Positions 45,327-56,768 of a DNA stretch of 64,000 nucleotides are shown here, piece after piece. The notes below the pieces were generated by a model. That model saw only the letters and a list, made by a program, of their open reading frames with translations. It had not been told where the DNA came from and did not search any database. The stretch's first letter is position 1, and every line of letters begins with the position of its first letter. The translations under genes and the position numbers were made by a program. The stretch spans positions 3,159,242-3,223,241 of the forward strand of contig JAJEKV010000087.1 of the NCBI GenBank assembly GCA_021234155.1, given 5' to 3'. This DNA is from Isoetes taiwanensis. Lineage: Eukaryota; Streptophyta; Lycopodiopsida; Isoetales; Isoetaceae.

Positions 45327-47455
45327 AACCCATGTCCTCATGGGTGCATCTTAGAGTACTCATGAAAAATCTAGTTTGTATCTCCCTTTGTGACATCTTC
45401 CTTGGAACAAACCCAACCATTGATCTATTTTTTTTTTTTTTATTATAGTCTGCCTCCTTAATTCCTCGGGTCTCTTCCCTTTATGCTTCCACATCTTAAT
45501 CCTCAATTCAACATACTCCCAAATGAATACAATTTTGCCCCTTAGAATTGACCCATCCTTGTCAAACACAATTGTTTAGCCTTCCAATCCAAGATGATGC
45601 CTCTCCAAACTTGAAAGTTCAAAGCTAGCTTCATACAAGTAATTTAAGCTAAAGGAAAAATATATATTAGATAGCTCCAATGCAGGACCCTTCTAAGATT
45701 CAATTTAACATACCGCCGAGTCTAGAACTAACTCAAATATTATGAGTATACTGCATATCCAATTCAATATAATAAACGTAATGCAGTTAATGCAATTTTT
45801 CATAAAGAAGGTACGTGCCATAGAAAAAAAAAAAAAAACCCACCATTCCAAAGAGATACTCAGGTCGAACTAGATATGTAATCTCTCAAGACTTCTTGGG
45901 TGGCCAAATCCAAAAAGTAACAAGCAAAATACATAATCAAGTCCCCCAGTCTGGGTATCTTATAGCTAGGTAACATACTTAAGTTGATACAAGGGATCCC
46001 ATAAGAATTATAACCCATGGTACAGAGAATTCCTCTACGAGTTCATCCAATGACATTGAAGTATCCTAGGCTATACACTTGGCCTCTATATTTAGCCTAC
46101 TTCCATACATATTACCCCATCACACTGGTTAGTCTTTCAACAAGATTTTATAGGCATCAATTGCCGTTAATTTCAATGAAGCTCTTACTTCATGTATTTC
46201 GTTCACAACTTCAATCCTTTGACTGTATCCTTAATCAAGTAATGCAATCACCATCCCTCCATTAATTTACAATCACTTCTAGCATGCCAAATAATTACAA
46301 TACATGGAAGCACCATTACTAGATGTGCTTACAATTCTTTTATTACATTCCAAGATTTTCAAAAATGGCACTTCCCCATATCTATACATTCCCCTCTGCC
46401 TTTATCTCATGTCTGGGCTTTATCTGAGAACTCTTTCGTTCAACTTCATGGTTTACCTACTACTACGATTAAATATGTTATTCCTCTATTCATCGTCTTC
46501 TTCTTCCTTATCCATAAGATAGATAACATTGTTCAATCTTGGCCAATCAATTCTTCAATCTGCCATAATTTAAGTGGATATCATTCTCTAAATATAAATG
46601 CGTAACCTGACCACTTTGTTCCATTAAGTGCTTTCTTATACTTCAAGAATTTTTTCAAGGCCAAGAACTTTTTCAAGGCTATCACCGACTATTCTAGCCA
46701 TAACCCTAAGGCAAACAACTTTATAGATCTCAAGTAAGACCATGATGTAATCATGACATTTCCTTCTATGTCACACATCTGCTATTTACACATGAGCTTC
46801 AATCTGACTATCATGCCAATCTTATTTTATAAGCATATCTAAGCTTTCTCAAAACTTGTCTTACATCCACCGTGTTGTAACCTTATCCAACCATAGCCTG
46901 AATGCTATCAACTTAGCAACTTATTGTTATTTTACCACTGGATAGCAATATATAGATGTTGCCTGGTTTTCTCAATTTTTAGCTTCAAAAGGATGCATCT
47001 AACATCACATCAAGAATCTTATTCATCCAATATGGTGAGATGAACCTTCTCTGAATATCATAAGCATTATATATCATGCACTGCTTATTCCAAATTTTCT
47101 TGCCACCAGAGTATACTACTATGAGATCACATCTACACTATAAGGAGTGGTTACCAAAGTGAAACGCAATATCTGTAACTTAATCTCCCTCAAGCATCAC
47201 TTCCATGCTATGCGCACATTGGCAACCCTAAATTAAAGTTAGCCCCTTGATAACGTACATTTTCTAGCTTATCTGCTTTGCAAGATAGAAAATCAACCAA
47301 GATTATAGACATATCATGTAATCAATTTCACATACCTTCATAAAACAATTTATCACGCCTCCTCTAAGGCCATCATCTCCACATAATACTATTAGCATAA
47401 TCCAACAACCTCAACTTGAATCTAGACTTCGCCATCATACATCCAAGGATCCAAC
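45327..47455. other. Interior of the nested LTR element, essentially noncoding
   Basis: AT-rich with only short frames. The minus frame at 45360-45569 (69 codons, rich in Lys/Arg/Glu) is the only one that might be a remnant of an integrase end. Plus-strand frames at 46017-46522 are unmatched. Confidence 0.5.
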
Positions 47456-47458
47456 TAT

Positions 47459-47470
47459 GCTCTGATACCA
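47459..47470 (-). promoter_or_regulatory. Primer binding site of the nested element
   Basis: The minus strand reads TGGTATCAGAGC, matching initiator methionine tRNA, two bases from the right LTR. It proves the minus-strand orientation. Confidence 0.85.
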
Positions 47471-47472
47471 AC

Positions 47473-49141
47473 TGTGACGGGCCTGGCTAGTTAACCTTTA
47501 TGGTAACTGGAGATCCCATCAATCTCGACCATTGGATCTACTTAAGCTTAAAAACTTAAGAAATTAACTCATGCATCTGCAACAATAACACTTAGGTAAA
47601 GAATTTAATCTTTGTACATATTCGAAGGTTTCAAACATGTACTTGCCCATTACTCAGCAATATCCCCGCACACTATGAATGATCTTAATAATTGTAACTT
47701 CAAGCCCATATATAATAATAATAATAGAAATAATAATCAAGTTTATTAAATAGCAATCCACACACTTCTACTCTCGCCTTTCCGAAGCTTGGCTACTTTC
47801 CGGAGCATCTCACACCTCTGCTTACACCATCAACCACGGGGTTAGTCACATGGACTAAGTGGGGATCGGGGATCTAGGATGTCTAGTATCAACAATACAA
47901 AGCATTAACCTAGAACAACAACATAACCTTACCGTAGCCTCGCCCCTGCAATCCAAGTAACTAGTCCAACAAGCATGACCAATGCAACTTAATTCCAACA
48001 AAGAAGACCACATATATAATAACCAAGCAATCATAGCATCAACATTGCAACCAATATTCCTCTGGGTCTGAGCAAGGTCAACTCGGCTGATCAGGCCAGT
48101 GACATAGAGGCGGGGTAACCACGTGTGTACACACCCATCCACGCTGCGTCCAGCATTGGAGGACCACTTAACTGTGCATGACGTTGTACCATATGGTACC
48201 AACGCCCGATGTTCAAATAATAGCATTACATAGCACTGTGCAATAACCGCGAGTCTAGACCATCGCACCTAGACTCCGGCCCCAGAGGTCTATATCAAAG
48301 AATTATACTACACATAGATCACAATACTATGAATTCCACCCAATAAAAACTAGGCACATTTCCATATCAAATTTACCTTAGAAATTCCATAATTTACACC
48401 TCATGCAACAAAGGAAATCCAGTTATACGCTCATATAATAGAATAGAATAGAATAGAATAGTATAAACATTACTATCTCTACCATGCAACATGCAATGCC
48501 CGGTGCTTAAGCAAAATACAACCTTCACTAATATCTTATTACTTTTAACTAGATCAACTTCCTTCAAATTACTACTTATAACCTTAATGACGGTGGCTTC
48601 CATAACCCTGCTAACTAGTTAATTAAATTGGTTAATATGCTCGCTATCCATTAACCATGCATGCCTATTCATGACCATGCTCATATGATTTAACTCCAAG
48701 TTTATACTACATTCAAAGCAATCATTATTAAATCAACACAACTATACAACCACTAGAAAACCCCAGGTGTAAGGCTTGATCCCCACCTGGGAATCCCGCT
48801 TGCTTCTTCTGCACTCCCAGCAATGCTCCCAGGTCTCTGCACGCAACTCGCTCCTTCAGTAATCCATCTGCAATCTATCTCCTTCCGAATGCTTCACTAT
48901 CACATAAAAGACTTCTTTCCCATGGAAAACTCCTTCCCCAAGAAATCAAGAATAATATTGTTGCGCTTATATAACCTAGCAATGCCCTTGCATGCATGCA
49001 TGCACACACTGCATGCATGGACACATTGCATGCATGTATTCCTAGCACATAATCATTTATTTTACCTTGAAAATGCACTCTTATATAATGGCAACGTTAC
49101 TTACATCTTAATGTTGGTGCTAGGTTGCTAGGTCCGTTACA
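47473..49141 (-). repeat. 5' LTR of the nested element (1669 bp)
   Basis: Matches the left LTR. It carries an extra ~28 bp of (agaat)n at 48438-48465, accounting for most of the 29-bp length difference. Confidence 0.9.
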
Positions 49142-49146
49142 CACAT

Positions 49147-49239
49147 GCTGCCTCCGCTCCATCTACTTCTCACTCAGCCTCTGCTTCCCGTCCTCCCCCC
49201 GCGGCTCAGGCTGCGCATACCATCCCTGCTGACAAATAG
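49147..49239 (+). pseudogene. LINE-B ORF1, 3' remainder
   Basis: After the right CACAT the Pro/Ser/Ala-rich frame (SASASRPPPAAQAAHTIPAD) continues and ends at TAG 49237-49239, directly before ORF2. The frame joining to the left part is uncertain. Confidence 0.45.
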
Positions 49240-52200
49240 GAATTGTGTCTCCGGGTGGTCTCATGGAATTGTCGAGGCTTCCCTTGGCAGAAGGGGGACA
49301 GTCTGAACTCCGTGGCAGCCGATATGGATCTCATCTTTCTCATGGAGACATGGGAGCATCTTTGAGCCGCGAGCTATCCGATCTGCGGGTTACCAACATT
49401 TCTCGGTCTTCAATACACCATGCGAGACGGAGGGGTCATGGTGGAGTGGCTTGCTACTACGGACAACCTTGGCACATTCGGTTACCCTCCGGAAGGCGCA
49501 TTGGACACAACCGGTACTTGTGGGTTCGGTGTGCATAATACTAGTGGCAATCCTCTTTTTACTCGGCGCTTTGTTATTTCCCTCACGCAGAGACGGCACC
49601 TTCTATCGCAGCCACCCCGATGCGGATAGGATGGACCCTTATGTCGATCTATATGATGACATACAAAGAAGCACCGGCGGTTGGGTAGGGTCATCCTTCT
49701 TGGGAGATTTCAATGCGGGACGGCCGGATAGAGCAGCCCATGCGACTTGACCCCCACGGGCCGGCAGTGTCCGGCAGCCTCGCCCGCGTAGTAGTAGCCC
49801 GCCAAGGTCGGATGACGGCCCAGGTCACTCGCTTTGGAAGCGCTTTGCTCTGGCGGTGGCATTTTTGACTTGATAATTTGCAATGGCCTTTCGCGGTGGC
49901 CCGATTCTCGCCAAGTGCACATGCGAGCGGGACAATCGGGGGAGGGTCTAGTGTGGTGGACTATGTGCTCAGAGTTGCGCAAGATATGCATCTCATCGAG
50001 CGTTTTAGGGTGGGGCAGGTGACGGTCGGGATGAGGAGGTCGACTTCGCATCACCTCCCACTTTATTTGGACCTGGTTTGGCGAGCCGCCCGGAACCCCC
50101 ACTATACCGACCCCGCCCGTCCTCGGTTGAGACTAGATTATGAGCAGCAGAGGACTACTGGCGAGATGCTCATGCACGCCCTCCCAGTAATTCAAGCAGA
50201 CCTCCACACTAGAGCGTGAGATGACCACCGGTGACTTCGCTATTACGGGATGCGGCCGGACCGGATGCTTTGGCGAGACCCCAGCGTCGCCGCTCGGGGT
50301 CGACAACATTCAGCGTAACCCGATGGTTTGATGCGGATGTAAAGAACATAGCGGCAGCTCCGTCACATACGGATCGGTGCCGGCTTGCGAAGGCCACCCG
50401 CGATCTGGCGCCCATCCGAAGGACACAAAGGCGCGGTACCTTGCCGTGCATCGGGGAGATGTTATTTCTTTGGACACTCATCCTCGAACCTTTTGGCGCG
50501 AAGAGTGCTCAGCCCGCCCCGACCCTCAGGGGACATCACGGGCAATGGGAGCGATACTTGCGGCAGCTCTATGACCCGCCCGAGGGGGGCAGCGTGCGCC
50601 CATACCCCCCGGGATGGCCCCATTGGTTCTCGTGGGCCGAGGATGTTGAGGAGGGACTGCAGCCGCTAGCTAATGGGAAGGCGGTGACCTCGATGGTATG
50701 CGAGCCGAGTTACTCAAATGGGCGGGCGGCCGCTTGTGCCGGTCCACTACCACCATTCAGCGAGCATTGCGGGAAGGTCTCCCCGACAATGGACCACAAA
50801 AGCGGGGTTGTTCCCATTCACAAAGGCAGGCGACCCACCTTTGTCAGGCCAATTACGGGGACGATCATGGTCGGATTCGGTATTTGCCAAACCATATTGG
50901 CATTCTCGGCAAAGCAGATTGACCCGGGCAGAGAAGGCGGACGGCGCGAGCCCCTCACAGGCGGGTGCTTTAGACCCCGCCACTCAGCGATTGACCATAT
51001 CTTTACATCAAGGGCGGGCGATTGAAGACGGCCCGGAATAATCTATTTGGACTTGTATTCTTTGCTTTGTGGACTTCGCGAAGGCTTTTGATACGGTCCC
51101 CCGAAAAGTCGTAGGCTAGGCTGCGCCAATGGGGCTCCGGCTGCCCGTGTCGCGTAATGCCATATACGGGTTGTATGAGAGTTGTTTTGGCGGGGATGCG
51201 GCCGGACGGGCCAAGCATTCACCAAGTAGTATCGAGGTCGGCAGGTTGCCCCCCTCGCCAACACTTTATGGCCTTTACATTGATCCGGTTAGAGCCCCGG
51301 CTTATCGAGCATGGGGGGATGGCATACGGCTTTTGCACCGGCTCGGCCCCGCCACTCATCTATGCGACGATGTTGGCCTGCCGCCCACACCCCGAAGCTA
51401 TGCGGTCTCACCCGGATGCCCTAGACACATTTTGTCGCTACTGGCACATGCGTCAATCTAGCCAAGACCGGTGGTGGTTCATATCCTCTTCACGCCACCC
51501 CATGCCTCCGCACTCACATATCGGGGACAGCCTGTGGACGCCACGCCCACCTACAAGTACCTAGGGGTGGAGTTCCCCTCCTCGCCTCTGGCGGAGGCGT
51601 CTATCCGCTTTAAGGGTGACAGTGGCCGGAAAGCGCTTTATGCCATGCGAGAAGCGGGCCACCAAAGCGAGCTCTATGATTGGGGCCATCGGTCACATCT
51701 GCTCCGCACCGGTCGCGTCGCCCTTCCTTCAGCGGGTCGAGGTTTGGGGCGATGTCGTCTCTTTGGCGCCCGAATGACTTGGAGTGCGTGAAGGCATTTT
51801 GGCACTGCACTTGGGGTGAAACCTTCAGTCCCCTATCGCATTCTCGGGCTGCGGAAATCGGATTCTTGCCGCTTCAACGGGCAGCCCTTGATAGACACAT
51901 CGCCTATTTTCGTAAAGTGGTTACTATGGGTGACGCCGCGGCCCCGCGACCTAGCTTACATTGTGGCCATGGGTCCGCAATGCTTAGGGCCTGTTGGAGG
52001 GGTAAGAGAGAGCAATGGTTCGCCAGATGGAACGTCGGCAGAGCACGTGAGTGCGTCTGGTGGGCCGCCGATCGTGGAAAACTGGCGGGGAGTACCTAGA
52101 TGCTTGTTTCCTTGGCAAGCTCGGGACCCCGGCTCTAGAGCAGGTCAAAATGGCCCATTACAAGGAGCACATCAACCCGTGTTAGCCCCGGGGCCCATAA

Positions 52201-52560
52201 CTCTACTGCGTTCCCGGTGCCCTCAAAAGCTTGGACTCATTGCCTCCATTCAAGCATACGGGTACCCACCATCTTCGCATCGAGACGGGCAGGTGGATTG
52301 GGGAGCCCCGCCAGGACAGGCTCTGTCAGTGCTGTCAAACGGGTGCCATTGAGGATGAGTCTCACACTTTCCAGAGTTGCCCAGCGTTCGCTCACCGGAT
52401 CCGGGCGGACACGCTCCCCTTAGTGCGGTGGGGCGTGCCCTTTGCATTTTGCTGCGATGAACACACCGTCGACGCGTGCCCCGGGGTCATACATTCAGAG
52501 GTAACCGGACACGTGGGGTCACCTTTGCCCCCGCCTGGCTGCCCGCTGACTAGGCACTAC
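49240..52560 (+). pseudogene. LINE-B ORF2 (endonuclease-reverse transcriptase), broken
   Basis: ORF2 opens right after the ORF1 stop with RVVSWNCRGF (endonuclease Asn) and LIFLMETWE (catalytic Glu). RT pieces are recognisable in shifting frames: FRPRHSAIDHIF around 50970-51010, then CFVDFAKAFDTVPRK (motif A, 51064-51108), SPTLYGLYIDPV (near 51255), a degraded DD box near 51360, and TYKYLGVEFP (51550). Near the end, CQCCQ plus DESHTFQSCPAF (52324-52390) is the zinc motif. The protein would nick target DNA and copy the LINE RNA. Many single-base shifts separate the pieces. Confidence 0.75.
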
Positions 52561-52784
52561 GGGTGTGGTGCATGACTGTATATATTTGGGTGTTTCTGCA
52601 TTTTATATGATTAGCACAGTTTGTCAGCAGGCTGATTGCTGCCATGGTTTTTCCCTCGAAAACCCTTCCGGGCGGGGGTTTTTTAATCCGGGTAGTAATC
52701 CGCTTGCTGCGTTTTTTGTATTGGGTCCCATAGACCGATTGGTCTCCGTGGACGATAAAAGTACCTTCCTTCCTTCCTTCCTTC
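52561..52784 (+). repeat. LINE-B 3' UTR and simple-repeat tail
   Basis: A foldback 'aaaaccc...ggggtttt' at 52658-52682 is followed by 'ggtctccgtggacgataaaa' (52741-52760) and five copies of cttc. The terminal 20 bases recur at the two minus-strand LINE/SINE ends (11.5 and 19.1 kb). Confidence 0.7.
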
Positions 52785-54297
52785 CATAAAATATTTGGAC
52801 TATATATTGAAGCATTGGGGGAATTTATAAGAAACTAAGATGGGGACAAAAAGGCATCGGAGATCGGAAATCAGACCTAACATGTTATATGCTGATGATC
52901 TAATCCTAATGAAGACATTTAAAAAGGGACTGGGAGATCTCATGATGATACTAGAAGATTTCTGCCAAAAAACAAGCCTGGCCATAAATCTAAATAAAAC
53001 AAAAATTATCAGCTTTGGGAGGTCAAATAAGGAGGATAACGAGGTCACGTATATGGGACAATAGGTAGGGAAAAGAGAAGAATACAATAATTTGTGCTTT
53101 AAGACATGAATGAAGAGGACATGGAAACAAGGACTAGATGCGAGATGGTAGGTGACGATCAACAATTTGTATGGAATGCAATTATTGTGTGCACACCACA
53201 ATATAACAGATTGGGGAGTTAAATGTTACATGTTCAATATGACAGTCACTCCAGCTTTACTGTATGGAATTGAAGCATGGGGATGCAGTACCTCGGTAGG
53301 AAAGTGGGTTAAGACTGAAAACCTGATCAAGCACTTCCAATGCAAAGAACTAGAAATTAAGAACTCCACACCTGCCACAATAGCACTATATGAAACAAGG
53401 ATCACACCGACGGAAGTTCTGGGACTGAAAAAAACTATCATGTTTCTGAGCAGGAACATGGTGCACAAGTCTAGAAACAAACTAGTAAGGCAAGCAATAG
53501 AAGCTTCAAGAGAAATGGCGAGGGAAGCTATCAGAGTCAAAATTGGGCTGCTAAGTTAGGGTGTGATCTGTAGAGAGAAGTGAATAACGGGATATTACTT
53601 GGAGAACGAGGGGCTTACTGTCAAAAATATTGAAAGCCTGGATAGGGAGACAGCTAGATATCAAATTGATATTATATCTGGATACAATAAATCCGGAAGG
53701 AGGAATAGGCTAGGAAACAGTAAGCAATCGAAGGTAAGCAGCGCACTGCTATGCAGATTTCGGATATGGTATCACAATTTGAGAACTGAATGGGGGTGTT
53801 GGCAACGTTCCATTCTTGAAAGGGAGGATAGACTATGTACACTTTGTGATCTATGGGGAATAGAAGACGAGGAGCATGTGTGGAACAGATGTCCAATTAA
53901 TGAAAAGATAAGACGAAAATGGAAGGAAGTAAATTAGGGAAAGCCACAAGAGACATAGAGATAGCGGATTATACTGCCAAGGCAGTGAAGCAGATATTAG
54001 AAGAGCACCATGCTTCAGAGAATGCAAAATAACACCGATCGAAAAGGTTTGGAACCGGCTCCATAAGGTAACAATATGAATATGCAGGGAAAGGAGAAGT
54101 GGTTTTTTCCCAAATTAAAAATTTGGGTTTTTTTCCACCACTTCTGTCAGACTCTGTGACTAATTAAAGTCACCCTTTCAATAGTTAAAAATACAAAGCC
54201 AGGTGTTTATAGCTGTGCTCACACCTTGCACTCAATGTCATGGGACCTCAGGTCATTATTGACGTAAAAATTTTATACAATACAATACAATACAATA
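52785..54297 (+). mobile_element. LINE-A, part 3: RT catalytic box to 3' tail
   Basis: Resumes with KIFGLYIEALG, then MLYADDLIL (motif C, 52882-52908) and LNKTKIISFG. The finger-like segment CTLCDLWGIEDEEHVWNRCP (about 53836-53895) follows. The ORF2 end lies near 54031. The 3' UTR has a long stem (54095-54145, agaagtgg and cccaaatt paired with aatttggg and ccacttct). It ends 'gacgtaaaaattt' plus (tacaa)n to 54296. Stops and shifts occur at several points. Confidence 0.8.
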
Positions 54298-54545
54298 TCT
54301 TTCAACATCCAATTTCGAGCTTAGGCCAATAAAAACTTTTTTTTTGCAATAGCCAAGGTAGCTTGAATGCCACTATACCTGGAACATGGAGGTTCATATC
54401 ATTCATGTAATATTCTTGACTTGTATGCCTATGAAACGCATGCGCGATTCTGATATAAAACTAAGTCCTTATGAATTATGTACTCAGCCAAAGGATCTAT
54501 GCCATCCTTTTCAATCCATGGATATGGAACATCAAAAGAGGAATC

Positions 54546-56314
54546 AAACATGTGGTCAAATTACTGGCTTAACTCTTCCTGACAACACCACAAACCTTGC
54601 AATTCTCCAATATGCAGATGATTCCTTTAGTTTCCTTAAAAATGATCCAGCTGTCATTAATACTTTTCTGCTGACTATTCATAACTTTGGAGCTGCCTCT
54701 GGGATTTACCTGAACAGAAACAAATGCATTATAATTGGAGACTTGGATACTGATAACATTGCAGGAATCAAATGTATGACTGCCACTGAAACTACAATTC
54801 TCCTAGGTATGCCTTTATCTCTCAATCCTAGTCTTAAAGGACTTTGGACTCCCATTGTGGAAAAGATAAGAAGGAAGCTAGGCAATTATGGCAATTGTCT
54901 TTCCTTGGCTGGTAGAACCATAATTGCAAACTCTGTTATTGCATCTTCTCACATCTACTTTTCTTCTGCACTTCTTGCTCCTAAGTGCATCTATCATCAG
55001 ATTGAGAGGATTGTCAGGAATTTCATTTGGGGGAAACACCATATGGTCAACTGGACTTCTATTACCAGAAATAAAATTCAAGGTGGCCTTGGCTGCAAGA
55101 ATTTAATTTTGCAAAGTTATGCTCTGGGAGGTAAATATATTTGGAAATCTTTGTTCATGAACAATAACCCTGCCTCCATTTTCATCAAGCATTGGCTTTC
55201 TTGTAGCCATCCAAAAAATTATGCTTCTGTCTCACATAGTCTGCCCTCCTCTGCCTTTACTACTCTGCAGCCTGCCTCTTCCATTTCTCCTCTCATGAGA
55301 AACATGATTATAGCCTGGAATAAGGTTCACTTGACTTTTGAGCATTCCAAGTTGGAGAGTAGCCACCACAACACGAGTATTTTTTGGAATCCTAACCTTT
55401 CTAGAAATAGCTCCACTCCTCTGGCTACCAGACATTATAGGTTGTACAAGAAATGGAAAGAATGCAATGTCCTCAAACTTGGAGACTTATGGGACAGGAC
55501 AAGATGGATCTCATGGACTAATCTGAAGCATAAGATCAGAGGTACCTCATCTGACAAGATTCTCTTCAAATATATAATGCTGAAGGTCAGTAATATAAAT
55601 CTTAATGCTAATCCTATTATTACTGATTGGAATCTTATGGGGAAACCCACTTACAGTGTCTCAAAGGTCTACAAATACCTAAATAAGCCTTCCTTACCTT
55701 CTAAGGCAAAATTATATTGGGGTTTCTCAGAAGACACTGAAACTAGGCTTTTCACAAATATATGGAATTCCTATCTGCCTCCAAAAATTTCTTACTTTAT
55801 TTGGCTACTTGCAAACAAAAGTGTGCCAAATTTGGATTTGATTTCTAGACATTCAAATCACAATGCCAACTCTTTGAACTCCAATTGCCCTCTGGGTTGT
55901 GGATACACTGAAACAATTGAACACATTTTCGGGTGTGCTAAACTCACTCCTTTCTGGTTGTGGTTTGAAAATTCCTTCAACATTGTTTGCCCAGCTACCT
56001 TGTTGGAATTTATGATGAATGATGATGCTTTCAAAAATTCTTTCTGTTTTATTGCATTGTGGAATGTATGGAAGCACAGGAACAGATGTCATTATGGGGG
56101 AAAAAATCTATCCACTCATTGGATAAAAACACAGGTTATGTATGACATAGAATTGACTGCAACTAGTCAAATTCATTTAGGTGAAGAATCTGTTGATAAT
56201 AAATGGCATACTATTGGTAATTTCATAGGTCATTATCATTTGTTCAAATTACATTGTAATGCCACTCAAACTAACTTTGAATGTCTTTCTGCTAGATTAC
56301 ATGATGAGCCTTAG
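54546..56314 (+). CDS. LINE-C ORF2, C-terminal reverse transcriptase and zinc domain
   Basis: The open frame runs from 54386, but residues 1-53 derive from the gypsy target; LINE sequence starts at about residue 54 (TCGQITGLTLPD). It has the catalytic QYADDSF, then ILLGMPLSL, KLGNYGNCLSLAGRTIIANS, FIWGKHHMVNW and GGLGCKNL. The zinc region PPKISYFIWLLANKSVP with NCPLGCGYTETIEHIFGC follows near residues 475-515. The RT fingers and palm motifs A and B are missing, so it cannot work alone. No stop interrupts the ~590 LINE codons. Confidence 0.85.
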
Positions 56315-56768
56315 CAGAGATTTTAGCACGTCTGTTGAGCCAGCTGAACACAGACTTTTCCCAGGTCAGAGATTAGTGCATGACATTCAGTACACAGAAA
56401 ATGATATGTGGAGAGGCCTAGTCAGAGGTGTTACAGATATTGATATTCCAGATATCCCAGATCATGAAATAGATTGGGCCATAGAATTCTGCAGGGGTAC
56501 CTACCTAATGGTGCAATTATGGTGGTTCATGGAATGTAATAGTAGAAGAATGACAGACCAGCAGTTCCAGTTTTACAGAGAATGCTACTATCATCACAGA
56601 TGCTTGGCAGATGCATATGGCACTTTGATCATACTGATGTCTACAACCAACTCTGACACCCTGATTCAAGAGCTGAACTGGGGAAATGGAAACACTCTTA
56701 TTCTGCAGCCACACTTCCAAAATAACTATGACTACCTTCATAACTACCATTTTCACCCATTTCATTAG
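56259..56768 (+). CDS. Extra 3' ORF of LINE-C, unknown function
   Basis: 169 codons overlapping the end of the RT frame by 56 bases in another frame. The predicted product is acidic and aromatic-rich (DIDIPDIPDHEIDWAIEF, LMVQLWWFMECNSRR, FYRECYYHHRC) and ends His-rich. It is neither an RNase H nor a zinc knuckle. It remains fully open in a truncated copy. It may be a real accessory ORF of this LINE family, or the 3' end of ORF2 in families where the upstream stop is absent. Confidence 0.5.
   Translation: MPLKLTLNVFLLDYMMSLSRDFSTSVEPAEHRLFPGQRLVHDIQYTENDMWRGLVRGVTDIDIPDIPDHEIDWAIEFCRGTYLMVQLWWFMECNSRRMTDQQFQFYRECYYHHRCLADAYGTLIILMSTTNSDTLIQELNWGNGNTLILQPHFQNNYDYLHNYHFHPFH

Larger units (their letters stand above)
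43668..49141 (-). mobile_element. Non-autonomous LTR retrotransposon nested in LINE-B
   Basis: Long LTRs (43668-45307 and 47473-49141) start TGTGACGG and end CCGTTACA on the plus strand, flanked by the perfect 5-bp duplication CACAT (43663-43667 and 49142-49146). The PBS reads on the minus strand next to the right LTR, so transcription runs right to left. The 2.16-kb interior has no recognisable gag, RT, integrase or RNase H. One minus frame (45360-45569) has a weak chromodomain-like look. The layout fits a large non-autonomous (LARD-like) derivative needing proteins from a relative. Confidence 0.85.
41476..52784 (+). mobile_element. LINE-B: full-length GC-rich LINE split by an LTR element
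   Basis: The insert is flanked by CATAA (41471-41475 and 52785-52789). Without the nested LTR element it is about 5.8 kb: a GC-rich leader, ORF1, ORF2 (endonuclease, RT, zinc motif), a 3' UTR and a (cttc)n tail (52764-52784). The CT-rich leader with 'tctctctctaggg' repeats suggests an intact 5' end. Codons are far more GC-rich than in neighbouring elements. Both ORFs contain stops and frame changes, so the copy is not autonomous now. Confidence 0.85.

Noticed and set aside
41476-52784. GC-rich block as bacterial contamination or horizontal gene island
   Set aside because: It has LINE endonuclease and RT motifs, a target duplication and a simple-repeat tail, so it is a retroelement.
54386-54545. 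ATG at 54386 as the native start of the LINE-C protein
   Set aside because: The 12-bp duplication ends at 54545, so these codons belong to the gypsy target, not to the LINE.
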